Assembly: GCA_963580285.1 (NCBI GenBank)
Contig: OY757015.1
Span: 132,184,717-132,248,716, forward strand
Reading direction: 5' to 3'
Length of the DNA stretch: 64,000 nt
Origin: Lucinisca nassula
Taxonomy: Eukaryota; Mollusca; Bivalvia; Lucinida; Lucinidae
Shown here piece by piece: positions 42,720 to 53,694 of the stretch. The notes beneath the pieces are model-generated. The model was not told the origin of the DNA, made no database searches, and saw only the letters and a list, made by a program, of their open reading frames with translations. The stretch's first letter is position 1, and each line of letters starts with the position of its first letter. Position numbers and translations under genes: made by a program.

Positions 42720-44898
42720 TGACAAGAGCCGTCACATGACAGCATAGCTCGCCTGTTTCGTGCTTTCAAAATACATTTTGCTTTTAAGATGGAATAAATT
42801 GACTTTCTTTTACATGCGGCTCTAGAAAATGAGTTTTATTGCAGCTGACCGATCACATCGTCTGCATCCGTGTTTAAAATTTCTGCTGAGCAGTGATCCT
42901 TAACAGAGGGTGATAAATAATTTTTTTCCGGTTGCGTAACTGAATTCTTTAATCTCTTTATCTCACTAAGCCAACACTTTTGATTGTGCCGATGGCAGTT
43001 CATGTTTACCATGCGTGTCAAGCTAAACAAGTTTATACACTGTATATTCAACTCTGCTGGAGGCCTGCAATAAATATCAAAAAGTACCGTTATAAACCGT
43101 GTTAGCTACCGTATTACCGCAGTCAAAAGTGAGAGGAAAATAAAGTTGCTGTGCTTAAAACCTGATACAATCCTTGGATAATATTTATAAATGTTGGTTG
43201 GGGAAAATTTGGGGTCCAAACCAAAACCGTGTTATATCCGAATTCGTGCTGTAACGAATCGTGCTATAACGAGGTCCGGGTGTATAAGGTAAAATCACTG
43301 AACTGTGAAATATAGGTCACAATAACCTTAATACCTTTTGAGGTCAATCATCCAGTCACATGGAAGTAATAATCCGGGTATACTGTTTCTCCATCAAATA
43401 ATAATCAAGATAATAGGCAAAATCACTGAACCATGAAATATAGGTCACACTGACCTAGACTTATTATGAGGTCAATTATCGGGTCACATGGAACTAATAA
43501 TGCATAGATGCTGTTTCTCCACTAAATAGTATTCAAGATACAAGGCAAAGTCACTGAACTATGAAATATGTCACACTGACCTAGGTCTATTTTGAGGTCA
43601 ATCATCAGGTCACATGGAAGTAATAATCCAGGTATAATAATTCTCCATCAAAAGTATTCAAGATAATAGGCAAAATCACTGAACCATGAAATATAGGTCA
43701 CACTCACCTAAATATATTTTGAGGTCAATCATCAAGTAAAATGGAACTAATAATCTAGGTATAAAAATAGTCCATCAAATAATATTCAAGATATAAGACA
43801 AAGTCAATGAACCATGAAATATAGGTCACTATGACCTAGATATATTTTGAGATCAATCATGTGGTCACACGGAACTAATATCCCAGGTATGACATTTCTC
43901 CATTAAATAGTATTCAAGATATAAGGCAAAATCACTGGACCGTGAAATATAGGTCACAATGACCTAGATATATTTTGAGGCCAATCATGTTATCATATGG
44001 AACTAATACCCCAGGTATGACATTTCTCCATCAAATAGTATTCAAGATATAAGGCAAAATCACTGGACCGTGAAAAATAGGTCACAATGACCTAGATATA
44101 TTTTGAGGTCAATCGTGTGGTCATATGTAACTAATATCCCAGGTATGACATTTCTCCATCAAATAGTATTCAAGATATAAGGCAAAATCACTGGACCGTG
44201 AACAATAGGTCACAATGACCTAGATATATTTTGAGGTCAATCCACTGGTCATATGGAACTAATATCCCAGGTATGACATTCCTCCATCAAATAGTATTCA
44301 AGATATAAAGCAAAATCACTGGACCATGAAATGTAGGTCACTGTGACCTTGACCCTTTTACACTTGAACCAATGTCTCATAGTTGGCTGATGTATAAGCA
44401 ATTAAGTTTGAAACTTGTTACTATAATGGAAATGTATATAACAAATTACAAAGGTGTCCTAGATTTTGACCCCTAGCCTCATCCCCCCAGGCATGATCCC
44501 AGGGGTGTTCTTTTGGAATCTCAGAAGATATTCCCTGGTATTCTCAGAAGACACTCCCAGGTATCCAAGTTGTAACTATGAATGTTTTGTGATGGGTGAC
44601 TGTTGAGATATAAGCATTTCAAAAACTTTAACACAGTTTTACAGAGGTGTTCTAGATTTTGACCCCTAGCCCCACTCCGGGCTACCCAGGGGTCTGATCT
44701 CTTGGAACGTTATAAGACCCTCCCAGGTACTTAAGTTCCAAATATGAGTGCTCTGTGATGCATGACTGTTGAGATATAAGCATTTGAAAAACTATACCGC
44801 AGAGTGTGACGGAAACGGGAACGCAAACGCTTACACTAACGCGCACATCCGGGGTGACAACAATAGCTCTCCATGTACTTCGTATAGGCGAGCTAAAA
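42720..44898. repeat. Minisatellite-cored mobile element, copy 1
   Basis: Head ACAAGAGCCGTCACATGACA with 'atagctcgcctg', then about nine ~128-bp units ('tataggtcacaatgacctag', 'catttctccatcaaatagta'). A long right end follows, with 'gagatataagcatttg' and 'ccatgtacttcgtataggcg'. The same head and end enclose the copy at 51,290-53,010. Ends carry short inverted AGCTCGCCT/AGGCGAGCT. The design recalls bivalve elements with tandem-repeat cores. Confidence 0.8.
42836..43064 (-). CDS. Exon-like open frame with acceptor and poly(A) signal, origin unknown
   Basis: On the minus strand TATTTATTGCAG|GCCTCC is a good splice acceptor. The frame then stays open for 75 codons (includes NMNCHRHNQKCWLSEIKRLK and KNYLSPSVKDHCSAEILNTD) and ends in TAA overlapping AATAAA. 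This stretch is absent from the sister element at 51,290, so it is extra DNA within the mobile element. Product not recognised. It could be a captured last exon or chance. Confidence 0.35.
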
Positions 44899-44979
44899 AT
44901 AATTCTTTTGTACTATGCATTTATTGTTTGAATATGAAAACATGCATGCCTAAACAAATATACTGTTATTTTTCCTTAA

Positions 44980-45270
44980 ACGCCCCCGACCCAAAAATTG
45001 ATAATTTAAGATGAAAATTTTTGATATTTTTGCTATTTCTGCTCAAAAATATATAGATTGTGGGTACACGTTAGAACATGCCAAGCTTTGCTAGCACAAT
45101 ACACCATCACGAAAACTTATCTTTTTGACCCAATTAACACCACTTTTATCCAGTCAAACCGTTAAGATTTGCTGGGGGTATACATATCCCTTTTTATCTT
45201 AATTCTGCTCAAAAACATACATATGTAGTTTGTGGGCACTAGTTGGCACCGTGTCACTCAATGACCGGAA
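44980..45270. repeat. Hairpin repeat family I, degenerate copy 5
   Basis: Keeps 'aatttaagatgaaaattttt', 'tagattgtgggtacacgtta' and a second half with 'gtttgtgggcactagttgg'. The turn is lost. Confidence 0.55.
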
Positions 45271-45390
45271 AGACCCTGATCAGATGACTGAATTGGAGGT
45301 TTTATATATAAAATAATTTTGGGTGCCGAGTTTGTAGGGGCCTACTTTGCTAGGGGCAGAGTTTGTTAGGGATGACCCGTTACCCTTTTC

Positions 45391-45540
45391 TACAGTCATT
45401 TTCTCCCATCAGCTGATTCAAGAAGGGCATTTGTCAGTTTCTGGCGAAAGAATGTGCACTGTACAAGTCAGCTGCTTACGAATGAGCTTGCCAAGGCCAA
45501 GTGTTGACGTAAGGGTGAGGATTAAGGCCGTGTGAAATCG
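45391..45540 (+). repeat. tRNA-headed SINE, right part
   Basis: Continues 42,291-42,400 after the insertion, with 'ttcaagaagggcatttgtca' and 'gcttacgaatgagcttgcca', matching 53,410-53,500. Confidence 0.8.
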
Positions 45541-45559
45541 ATTTAAGCCTCCCAGTGGA

Positions 45560-45775
45560 ATTCTTTCCACTGACCGTTCCAAGGTGGTTCTTCTGTGGCG
45601 GTTTATTTATGTTATTGCTTGTTAAGTAGTGTATGTATTACTCGTGTCTTTTTATTTTGGATGGTCATTAGGCCAATTTGTGGGAAAGCAACTGTCCTTT
45701 TGGCCTTCCTCTGTTGAAGTTTCTATTATTGTCTGGTTGCGTCGTGTTTGTGTTTGTTTCCCTTACTTTAAACCC
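45560..45775 (+). repeat. Dispersed repeat, second copy of the 34,975 family
   Basis: Shares 'tttatttatgttattgctt', 'ttattttggatggtcatta' and 'tgtgggaaagcaact' with 47,870-48,085. Confidence 0.55.
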
Positions 45776-46650
45776 AAATACAAACAAACAAAACAAAAAT
45801 TGAAGGTTCTATTTCATATTGTTCAAGCCAAGGTCAAATTCACAGGTCAATTTATTTGTTCAGAGATAAGACCGTATTACATGGAACGTTCATTCCAAAT
45901 ATGAAGGCTGTAAAAAGCTATGACCAATATATTTTTATTTAAGTAGGTCTCAGGTCAAGGTCATTTTTTCCATGATCCATATTCTACCTTGACAGAGATG
46001 TTGTCAAGGTGATCATTTTGAGCAAGTTTGATAAACATTGGACCAAAGGTTTTTAACCTGACATGATCCATATTTGACCTTGACATATATTTTCAAAGTG
46101 ATCATTCTGAGCATGTCTGATAAACATTTGCCCAAATTTATCTGCTCCAGAGTTTTCACAGGGGTTTTCTAGGCTACGACCCACTGACTTACTTTTTGAC
46201 CCGAAATGATCCATATTTGAACTTGACCAAGATATTGCTGAGACAACTTTGATGACGATTCGACCAAACTGTGACCTGTATAGTATTTAAAAGGTTTTTT
46301 CTATGATTTGTTCATACTGGTCTGCTTTATAGCCCTAAATGACCCTTATTCAAAGTGTACTGAGATGGTAATTCTGCACATGTTTGGGGATGATTGGACA
46401 AAAACTGTGGCCTCTAAAGTATTAATAAGGTTTTTTTATGGTATTAACTACTGTTCCACTTTTTGACTCAAAATGCCCCATATTCCAACTTGACAGAGAT
46501 ATTGTCAGTATGATCTAACCAATCTGATCATAATTAGACCAAAACTGTGGCCCAAGGGTGTTAACAAGAAAATTTACACATGGCATCAGCCGCCGCTGGA
46601 CATCTCATTGTCACAAAAGCTCACCATGACCATTGGTTAGGTGAGCTAAA
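45776..46650. repeat. GGTCA-type dispersed element
   Basis: Repeated 'gatccatatttgaccttgac' units, with the end GCTCACCATGACCATTGG...GTGAGCTAAAA. No coding sequence. Confidence 0.6.
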
Positions 46651-47274
46651 AACAAATGTAAAATAAGTTTTGCTTCTCACATACGACCCAAAAGCATGTG
46701 ATGTACAAATGCCTACAGTAACAAAGGGCCATAACTCATCAAGTAGTATTCAGAATTTCTTCAAAAGTTAATAAGGTCATCTACAGATTTCTAGCAATGC
46801 ACTCATCAACTTTCAATGCCATAGCTTTTATAGTTTTTGATAGTTTTATAGTTAAGGTCAAGGTCATCAAAACCTTATGGCTATTTTCCCCATCCTAGTG
46901 TTGTAACCAAGCAAGTTACTTCAGAATCCATCAAACGGTTCAGGAGATACAGTGTTTCAGAAGACTAAATGATAGAAATGGCTATTTTCATTTGTCAAAA
47001 GGCAATGCCTCTGAAAGTAAGAACACCAGAGTTATGGTTCCTTTGTCCTGCAGCTCATCTCGTGCAGCTGTACAGCAAAAGATGCATCATCCATAGTCTG
47101 TGGTCAAACATAATTGCCAGGATATTAAGTTTCTTCTCCTTTACTTTTTCATTGTAACCAGTGCCTGGCTATTAAATTGCTTCTACTTTACTTTTAGCCA
47201 ATGCCTGGATATTTAATTGCATCTCCTTTATTTTATCATTGTAGCCAATGCCTGGATATGAAATTGCTTGTCCT
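46651..47274. other. No gene seen; possible 3' flank of a minus-strand exon
   Basis: 'cagtgcctggctattaaatt' and variants repeat three times at 47,159-47,270. A minus-strand AATAAA lies near 47,235, shortly after the stop of the exon-like frame at 47,275. Confidence 0.5.
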
Positions 47275-47434
47275 TTACTTTTTCATAGCAATAGTTAGTT
47301 CTTCTGGCTTTGCATCTCGCTTCTCTCTTATGGCTTTTCTGAACAATTTTACACAAATTTTCTTGTAGTCCTTTCCTCTCACATTCAGGTCTTTCAATGG
47401 CAGAAATTCATTGGAACTCATGAAATCTTGTGAC
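47275..47434 (-). CDS. Candidate terminal exon of a host gene (unidentified)
   Basis: On the minus strand CTTGTTTTTGTAG|GTCACAAG is a strong acceptor. The frame then encodes about 52 residues including SQDFMSSNEFLPLKDLNVRG and KICVKLFRKAIREKRDAKPE, charged and protein-like, and stops at 47,275. An AATAAA follows about 40 nt later. This is the most convincing host-type coding segment in the window. Upstream exons would lie at higher coordinates. A 53-nt candidate is at 57,827-57,879, and anything at about 48,468-48,544 is weaker. I do not recognise the protein. Confidence 0.5.
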
Positions 47435-47869
47435 CTACAAAAACAAGAGTAACAATGTAAGAAATGCCCCGCCATTACACTTACATCTTACAAACAAGTA
47501 CTATAAGATTGTAAGAAAGGAATTCAAAGTGAAGGTGCATTGTTCTTTCCGCGAATAAATTTCAATGATTATTTTCAATGTTCAAAGGGCCACAGCTTCA
47601 AAAGATAGTAAGCAAAAATTACTTTCTCTGATCAGGCTTACGAGATTCTAACAGTTTTCTTTGGCTCCAGCATTTATGTTATTTCATGCTGTCAAGTCCT
47701 TATTGTTGTTTCATCTCTGTAGTTGACTGATATTTGTTCTCCGATATAGCACTGTTGAGTTAGCAAACTTCATGCAGACTGAACCATGTGTTTGTTTAGA
47801 CCATGACAGAATCAAGGATGAGAATCATGGCCATATATAAACAAATTAAAACACACAGTGAAATACATT
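47435..47869. other. No gene seen (possible intron)
   Basis: No coding sequence or repeat recognised. Confidence 0.4.
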
Positions 47870-48085
47870 TTGCTGACCATTCTAAGGCTGTTCTTCTATC
47901 CTGGATTATTTATGTTGCATTTATGTATTGCTTATATCCTTTTAGTTTGGATAGCCTTTTACCGTAGCCATTCTGTGGGAAAGTAACTCGTTCTGCTGCC
48001 CGCTTGTGATCAGATTTCAACAGTGTTTAGTTACTCCATGTTCATGTTTCTTTCCCTTTGATGACTCTGATCAGAGTTGTTTGAC
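47870..48085 (+). repeat. Dispersed repeat, third copy of the 34,975 family
   Basis: 'ctgaccattctaaggctgtt', 'tttagtttggatagcc' and 'gtgggaaagtaactcg' match 45,560-45,775 in order. Confidence 0.55.
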
Positions 48086-48595
48086 AAATGTTTTGATACC
48101 TGATCACTGCCTACATTTTTATTTTACAGTTCCCATTTTTTGCTGAACCCCTCAGGTGATAAACCAATGTGTAAAAATTAAAAATAGTAATGATCAGGAA
48201 CTGATACAATCAAATCCCAAATCCTCCCCACAACATCACCAGGGAAAGAAGTTGATAACAGAAAATATCATCATACTAAATATGAACTTAATCCGTGTAG
48301 TCATAAAAACGAGATGAGCTTCTAAAAAAACTTTAACGCAAAAACTTTAACATTTGTGGACGTCGATGCCTGGGGTAGTAGAAAAGCTTACCGGGACGAA
48401 ATTTCCTGAGAGTTAAAAAAGGATAGGAAACCCAAATAAATATGTTTCATGTTCAGCAGAGACTTGCCTGGTAAGAAGCCTTTGCTTTTCTCATTTGTCT
48501 CCAGTGTCTTCTGATTAGAATTGTGTCAACAACTGACCATCAAACTGTAAAAAGAAAACAAATATCAAACAAGAGAATCAGAGACACCAAAGGAT
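48086..48595. other. No certain gene; repeat remnants
   Basis: 'aatgatcaggaactgataca' echoes 34,990. A minus-strand TTTTTACAG acceptor near 48,545 precedes an open stretch to a GC-type donor at 48,468, but every frame from that acceptor soon stops. Confidence 0.35.
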
Positions 48596-49555
48596 GCCCC
48601 ATGAAGATGTGTAATAGAGGAAACAAGATGTGTTTGTGAAACACCGATGCCCCAGGACAGCGCCTGTGCAATATGAAAGCCCCATCACTAAAGTATGTCA
48701 TGGTCAAGGCCACAAGGTATCAAGGTCAAAAATTATGGTACCAATGGAAAGGTGTTGCGAAAAAGAATACACATGTGAAATATGAAAGCTCTATCACTTA
48801 CCAATCGAAAGTTATGGACTTTATATTAAAGTTTTTAAAAAGTAGGTCAAACATCAAGGTCAAGGTCACAAGGTCAAAAATTATGGTACCACTAGAAAGG
48901 GCTTGTGACAAGGAATGCACATGTGAAATATGGAAGCCCTACCATTTACCAATCAAAAGTTATGGCCAATGTTAAAGTTTTTAAAAAGTAGGTCAAATGT
49001 CAAGGTCAAGGTCATGAGGTCAAAAATAACGGTACCATTAGAAAGGTCTTGTGACAAGGAATGCACATGTGAAATATGAAAGCCCTACCAATTACCAATC
49101 AAAAGATGCGGCCAATGTTAAAGTTTTTAAAAAGTAGGTCAAATGCCAAGGTCAAGGTCATGAGGTCAGAAATTATAGTGCCAATTGAAAGGTCTTGTGA
49201 CAAGGAATCCACATGTGAAATATGAAAGCTCTATCACTTACCAATCAAAAGTTATGGCCAATGTTAAAGTTTTTAAAAAGGAGGTCAAAAGTAGGTCAAA
49301 TGTCAAGGTCAATGTCACGAGGTCAAAATTTATGGTACCTCTTGAAAGGTCTTGTGACAAGGAATGCACATGTGAAATATAAAGGCTCTATCATTTACCA
49401 TTCAAAAGTTATGCCCAATGTTAAAGTTTTTGCAGACGGACAAACAGACAAACGGACAAACGGATTAACGGACAAACGGATTAACGGACAAACAGACGGA
49501 CAGACCAAAAACTATATGCCCCCCTGAATCTTCGATTCCGGGGGCATAAAAATCT
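48596..49555. repeat. Minisatellite-cored mobile element (~150-bp units)
   Basis: Head with 'gatgtgtttgtgaaacaccg' and ATGCCCC, five units with 'aaggaatgcacatgtgaaat' and 'aaggtcaaggtcatgaggtc', then ACGGACAAACGGA repeats and CGATTCCGGGGGCATAAAA. Open frames are repeat-derived. Confidence 0.8.
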
Positions 49556-49845
49556 GGGGTTACAATGCACATGTGTTTCATTATCAGCCACACATGACTT
49601 TGATAGGACTGACAAAACTGTTAAAAGGGGTGTAAATGTAAACGCAACCATCTACTGTATGTGATTAATAAATCATTGAACTGAAATTTGAAACCTATCA
49701 TCAATGGGTGTTATGGGCACTTGGTATTTATTCTGCTAGTATTACACCTTCCTTATCTAAGAGACCATGACATTGTGTAGTAAAAGTTTCATCAAAGTTG
49801 GGCCACAAACATAATCTAAGTTATCAAGCAAAAAGTGTTTTAATT
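49556..49845. other. No gene seen
   Basis: Short spacer with no feature. Confidence 0.4.
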
Positions 49846-50430
49846 TTGCAACAAGGAGCAGTCTGAAGGACAGCCCAATCCCCCCACCATTAAAATCAAG
49901 GTTCAACCTTGTGACCTTTACCTGTGACCTTGACCCTGCGTCCGCATGGTTTATCTATGGGTTCTGCACGCCAGCTCAGAGGGGAATTATTTCTTAAAAG
50001 TTTAAAGGAAAATCCATCCAGGGGTAAAGGAGGTATGGAATAGACATAAAATTCAAAGTTGAAAAACTTCACCTGTGACCTTGCCCTTGAGTTGGCATGT
50101 TTTATTTATGGGTTCTGCACATCAGCTCACTGAGGAGGATATTTTACCAATGTTTATTAAAAATCCTGCCAGGGGTAAATAAATAGGCATAAAAGTCAAA
50201 GTTTCAAACTCGTGACCTTTAAATGTGATCTTGACCTTGTGTCAGCATGATTCATGTATGCTTTATGCACATCAGCTGTCTGAGGGGGATAATTGACCAA
50301 AGGTAAATGAAAATCATTTTAGGGTAAATGAGATATAAGGAATGGACACAAAATTCAAAGCCGTGATCTTCAAATGTGACCTTGACCTAGAGTCAGCCTG
50401 ATTCATTTATGGGCTTTGCACCAAGGTTGG
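49846..50430. repeat. GGTCA-type dispersed element, truncated
   Basis: Head 'aaggagcagtctgaaggaca', then units as at 1,790-3,049 ('gttctgcac(g/a)ccagctca', 'gaccttgaccttg'). Confidence 0.7.
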
Positions 50431-50559
50431 TAGGTAAATACCAGTGGCAGGAATGCTATTTAAAATCACTCATATGCAATAGATAATGATCCTAAAATTA
50501 AGATGGACAGGCCTGAGCAAACAGACAGACCCAGATCAGACTGCTCCATCAGTCTGTAA

Positions 50560-50815
50560 ATGCATCACAAAAACATATGCACATGATTTTGACCCCTCCA
50601 ACACCACTTTTATATAATAAAGATGGGGTTTAAGAGGGATATACACTATTTTCCGTATCTCTGCTAAAAATATAGATTGTGGGTGCTCAATAGAACTGCC
50701 TCACTGAATGATCTATAATTTCAGCAGACATACTACAATATTGGAATTTTTAATCAGAAAATTTTCATTTTTTGGTTGTAAAATGTTCATTACATTTGTA
50801 AAGGCATGTTTTCTT
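50560..50815. repeat. Hairpin repeat family I, degenerate copy 6
   Basis: Outer block 'attttgacccctccaacacc', then 'agattgtgggtgctcaatag' and 'actgcctcactga', where the second palindrome half is decayed. Confidence 0.6.
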
Positions 50816-51289
50816 GAACTTTGTGGGTTTTTTTTTTTATGCTTTTGTGAAATGATAAAACACATTGTTAAATTTGTTTGGAGAATTACAACAACTTTTG
50901 TGGTTGTCCGAACTTTTTTATGTGTACTTTAAAAAAAAGTTTGTTTGCAAGTTTGTCAAGTAGTTACTCCTACTTTTGAACGGTGTGAAAATTTGTTTTG
51001 TTTAAGACAGGTATTAAAAGAACAAAATACAATGGGCATACATTTCTTAACCTGCAGGTACTCTCTCAAGTATTTTTATTTACAAGTCAAGTCAAATACC
51101 AGTAGCTGATGTCTGAAAACTAGTATTTCAGTATCTTTTGAAAACAAATTCAATACATACTTGATTACTTCAAATATAAAATTATGAAGGTAACAGATTA
51201 TTAATCTTTCAAACAATTCATTATCAGAAGGTCTGGAAAATCCTAAAACATTTCATTCGACCTGCATGACCAAGTGCATGTAGACTCTA
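50816..51289. other. No gene seen
   Basis: AT-rich with no supported feature. Confidence 0.4.
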
Positions 51290-53010
51290 CAAGAGCTGTC
51301 GCATGTCAGCGTAGCTCGCCTGCTTCGCAGTTCAAGATATTTATAAGGTAAAATCACTGAACATTGAAATATAGGTCGCACTGACCTACAAATATTTTGA
51401 GGTCAATCATCAGGTTACATGGAACAAATAATTAGGTATGTAGATTTTTCATCAAATAGTTTTCAAGATCTAAAGCAAAGTCACTGAACCCTGAAATATA
51501 GGTCACACTGACCTATATATATTTCAGGGTCAATCATTGGGTGACGTGAAACTAACAATCTGGGTATGACATTATTCCATGAAATACTATTCCAGATATA
51601 ATGCAAAAACACTGAACCATGAAATATCGGTCACAATGACCTACATTTTCGGGATGGGGGAGAAATATAGGTCACACTGACATGGAGCTAATAACCAATA
51701 TAGGTCACACTGACATGGAGCTAATAACCAAGGTACATGTATGATGTTTGTCCATCAAATAGTATTCAACATATAAGGCAAAATCAGTGAACCATTAAAT
51801 ATAGGTCACAATGACCTAGATTTATTTGAGGTCAATCACTGTGTCACATGGAACTAATAACCAAGGTATGATGTTTCTCCATCAAACAGTATTCAAGATA
51901 TAAGGCAAAATCACTGAACCATAGGTCACACTTACCTAGATATATTTTGAGTTCAAACATGGGGTCACATGGAACTAATATCCCAGGTATGACATTTCTC
52001 CATCAAATAGTATTCAACATATATAAGGCAAAATCACTGAACGATGAAATATAGGTCACATTGACCTAGATAGATTTTGAGGTAAATCCTTGGGGCACAT
52101 GGAAGTAATTATCCAGGTATAGCATTTCTCCATCAAATAGTATTCAAGATATAAGCAAAATCACTGAACGATGAAATATAGGTCACACTGACCTAGACAT
52201 ATTTTCAGGTGAATCACTGGGTCACATGGAAGTAATAATCCAGGTTTAACATTTCTCCATCAAATAGTATTCAATATATAAGGCAAAATCACAGAATCAT
52301 GAACTATAGGTCACATTGACCTAGATATATTTCGAGGTCAATCATGGGGTCACATGGAACCAATATCCCAGGTATAACATTTCTCCATCAAATAGTATTC
52401 AAGATATAAGGCAAAATCACTGGACTGTAAAATGTAGGTCACCATGACCTTCACCCTTTTACACTTAAACCAACGTCACAAAGTTGGCTGATGTATAACA
52501 AATTCAGTTTGTAACTTGTTAGCATAATGATAATGTATTTAAAGAATAACTTAGGTGTCCTAGATTTTGACCTTTAGCCCCCCCCCCCCCTCCATTCGTG
52601 AACCCAGGGGTGTGTTCTTTTGGAATCTCAGAAGACAATCCCGCATATTCTCAGAAGACATTCCCAAGTACCCAAGTTGTAAATATGAATGCTTTGTGAT
52701 GAGTGACTGTTGAGATATAAGCATTTCAAAAACTTTAACACAGTTTTATAAAGGTGTTCTAGATTCTGACCCCTAGCCCCACCTCGGGGCATGGATCCAG
52801 GGGTTTGCTCTCTTGGAACATTAGAAGACCTTCCCAGGTACTAAAGTTCCAAATATGAGTACTCTGTGATGCATGGCTATTTAGATATAAGCATTTGAAA
52901 AACTTTAACGCAGTGTGACGGGAACGCACACGCACACGCTAACGCAAACGCGGACGACCGTGGTGACTACAATAGTTCTCCTTGTACTTCGTAAAGGTAA
53001 GGTAAAATGC
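51290..53010. repeat. Minisatellite-cored mobile element, copy 2
   Basis: Same head (ACAAGAGCTGTCGCATGTCA), same ~128-bp unit family (about nine units) and same right end (to 'ccttgtacttcgtaaagg') as 42,720-44,898. A C-run sits at about 52,579. Confidence 0.8.
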
Positions 53011-53289
53011 AAGCCCTGTATGAAATGATTTTACTTTACAATACATATACCTAGGCAGGCAGGGTATATTAAGCAGTCTCAATTGGCCCCACCTACATTA
53101 ATGTCCATTTTCCAGTATTTCTCAGTATTTACCGGGATTTCCCTGTATTTCCCACTGTCCATGAAACTATATGTGTATTTTCAGCTTTTATACCAACCTA
53201 GCTTTGGACATGAACTTTCTGAGGGGGATAACTGACCAAGTTTGATGAAAATCCTTTAAGGGGTGGAGATATGGAACAAACACAAAATT

Positions 53290-53560
53290 CAAAGAATAGC
53301 TCAGCCAAAGCCACCTCTGACTGGTTATCAGGAAGATGTAGGTTGATTCCTTCCGCAGTCAGGAACATTCTTTCGTGGATATTGATCATGAAATCTTTTC
53401 TACAGTCATTTCTCCCATCAGCTGATTCAAGAAGGGCATTTGTCAATTCTGGTGTAAGAATGTGCACTGTTCTGGTCAATTGCTTACGGATAAAATTGCC
53501 AAGGTAAAGTGTGGATAGATAATTGGCTCAAACTTTTAGTTAACACTGGCCGTTAAACCC
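53290..53560 (+). repeat. tRNA-headed SINE, uninterrupted copy
   Basis: Decayed head 'aatagctcagcc...gtaggttgattcc', body with 'ggatattgatcatgaaatct' and 'cagtcatttctcccatcagc', tail GGCCGTTAAACCCCCATAC. It provides the empty site for the insertion at 42,401-45,384. Confidence 0.8.
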
Positions 53561-53694
53561 CCATACATAAAAAGAACTGGTGACTATCAAATGTGACCTT
53601 GAGCTTGAGTCCAAGTAAGATATTCTGAAGGGCTCTCACATTGTGCAAATCTCAGTGTAGGGCTTCAAACTTCCACAATGAACAAACATTAAAA

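Larger units (their letters stand above)
42401..45384. mobile_element. 3.0-kb TIR element splitting a SINE
   Basis: Both ends carry subterminal runs of a 16-17-bp motif (GGCCCCTAACAAACT-like) in inverted orientation (42,421-42,475 and 45,318-45,372). CTTTTC flanks both sides (42,395-42,400 and 45,385-45,390). The intact SINE at 53,390 gives the empty site. No transposase is present. The interior is filled by another mobile element and a hairpin repeat. Confidence 0.8.

Noticed and set aside
48468..48544. Additional minus-strand host exon
   Set aside because: The acceptor is good, but all three frames from it meet a stop quickly, and the only open frame needs an internal acceptor and a GC donor.
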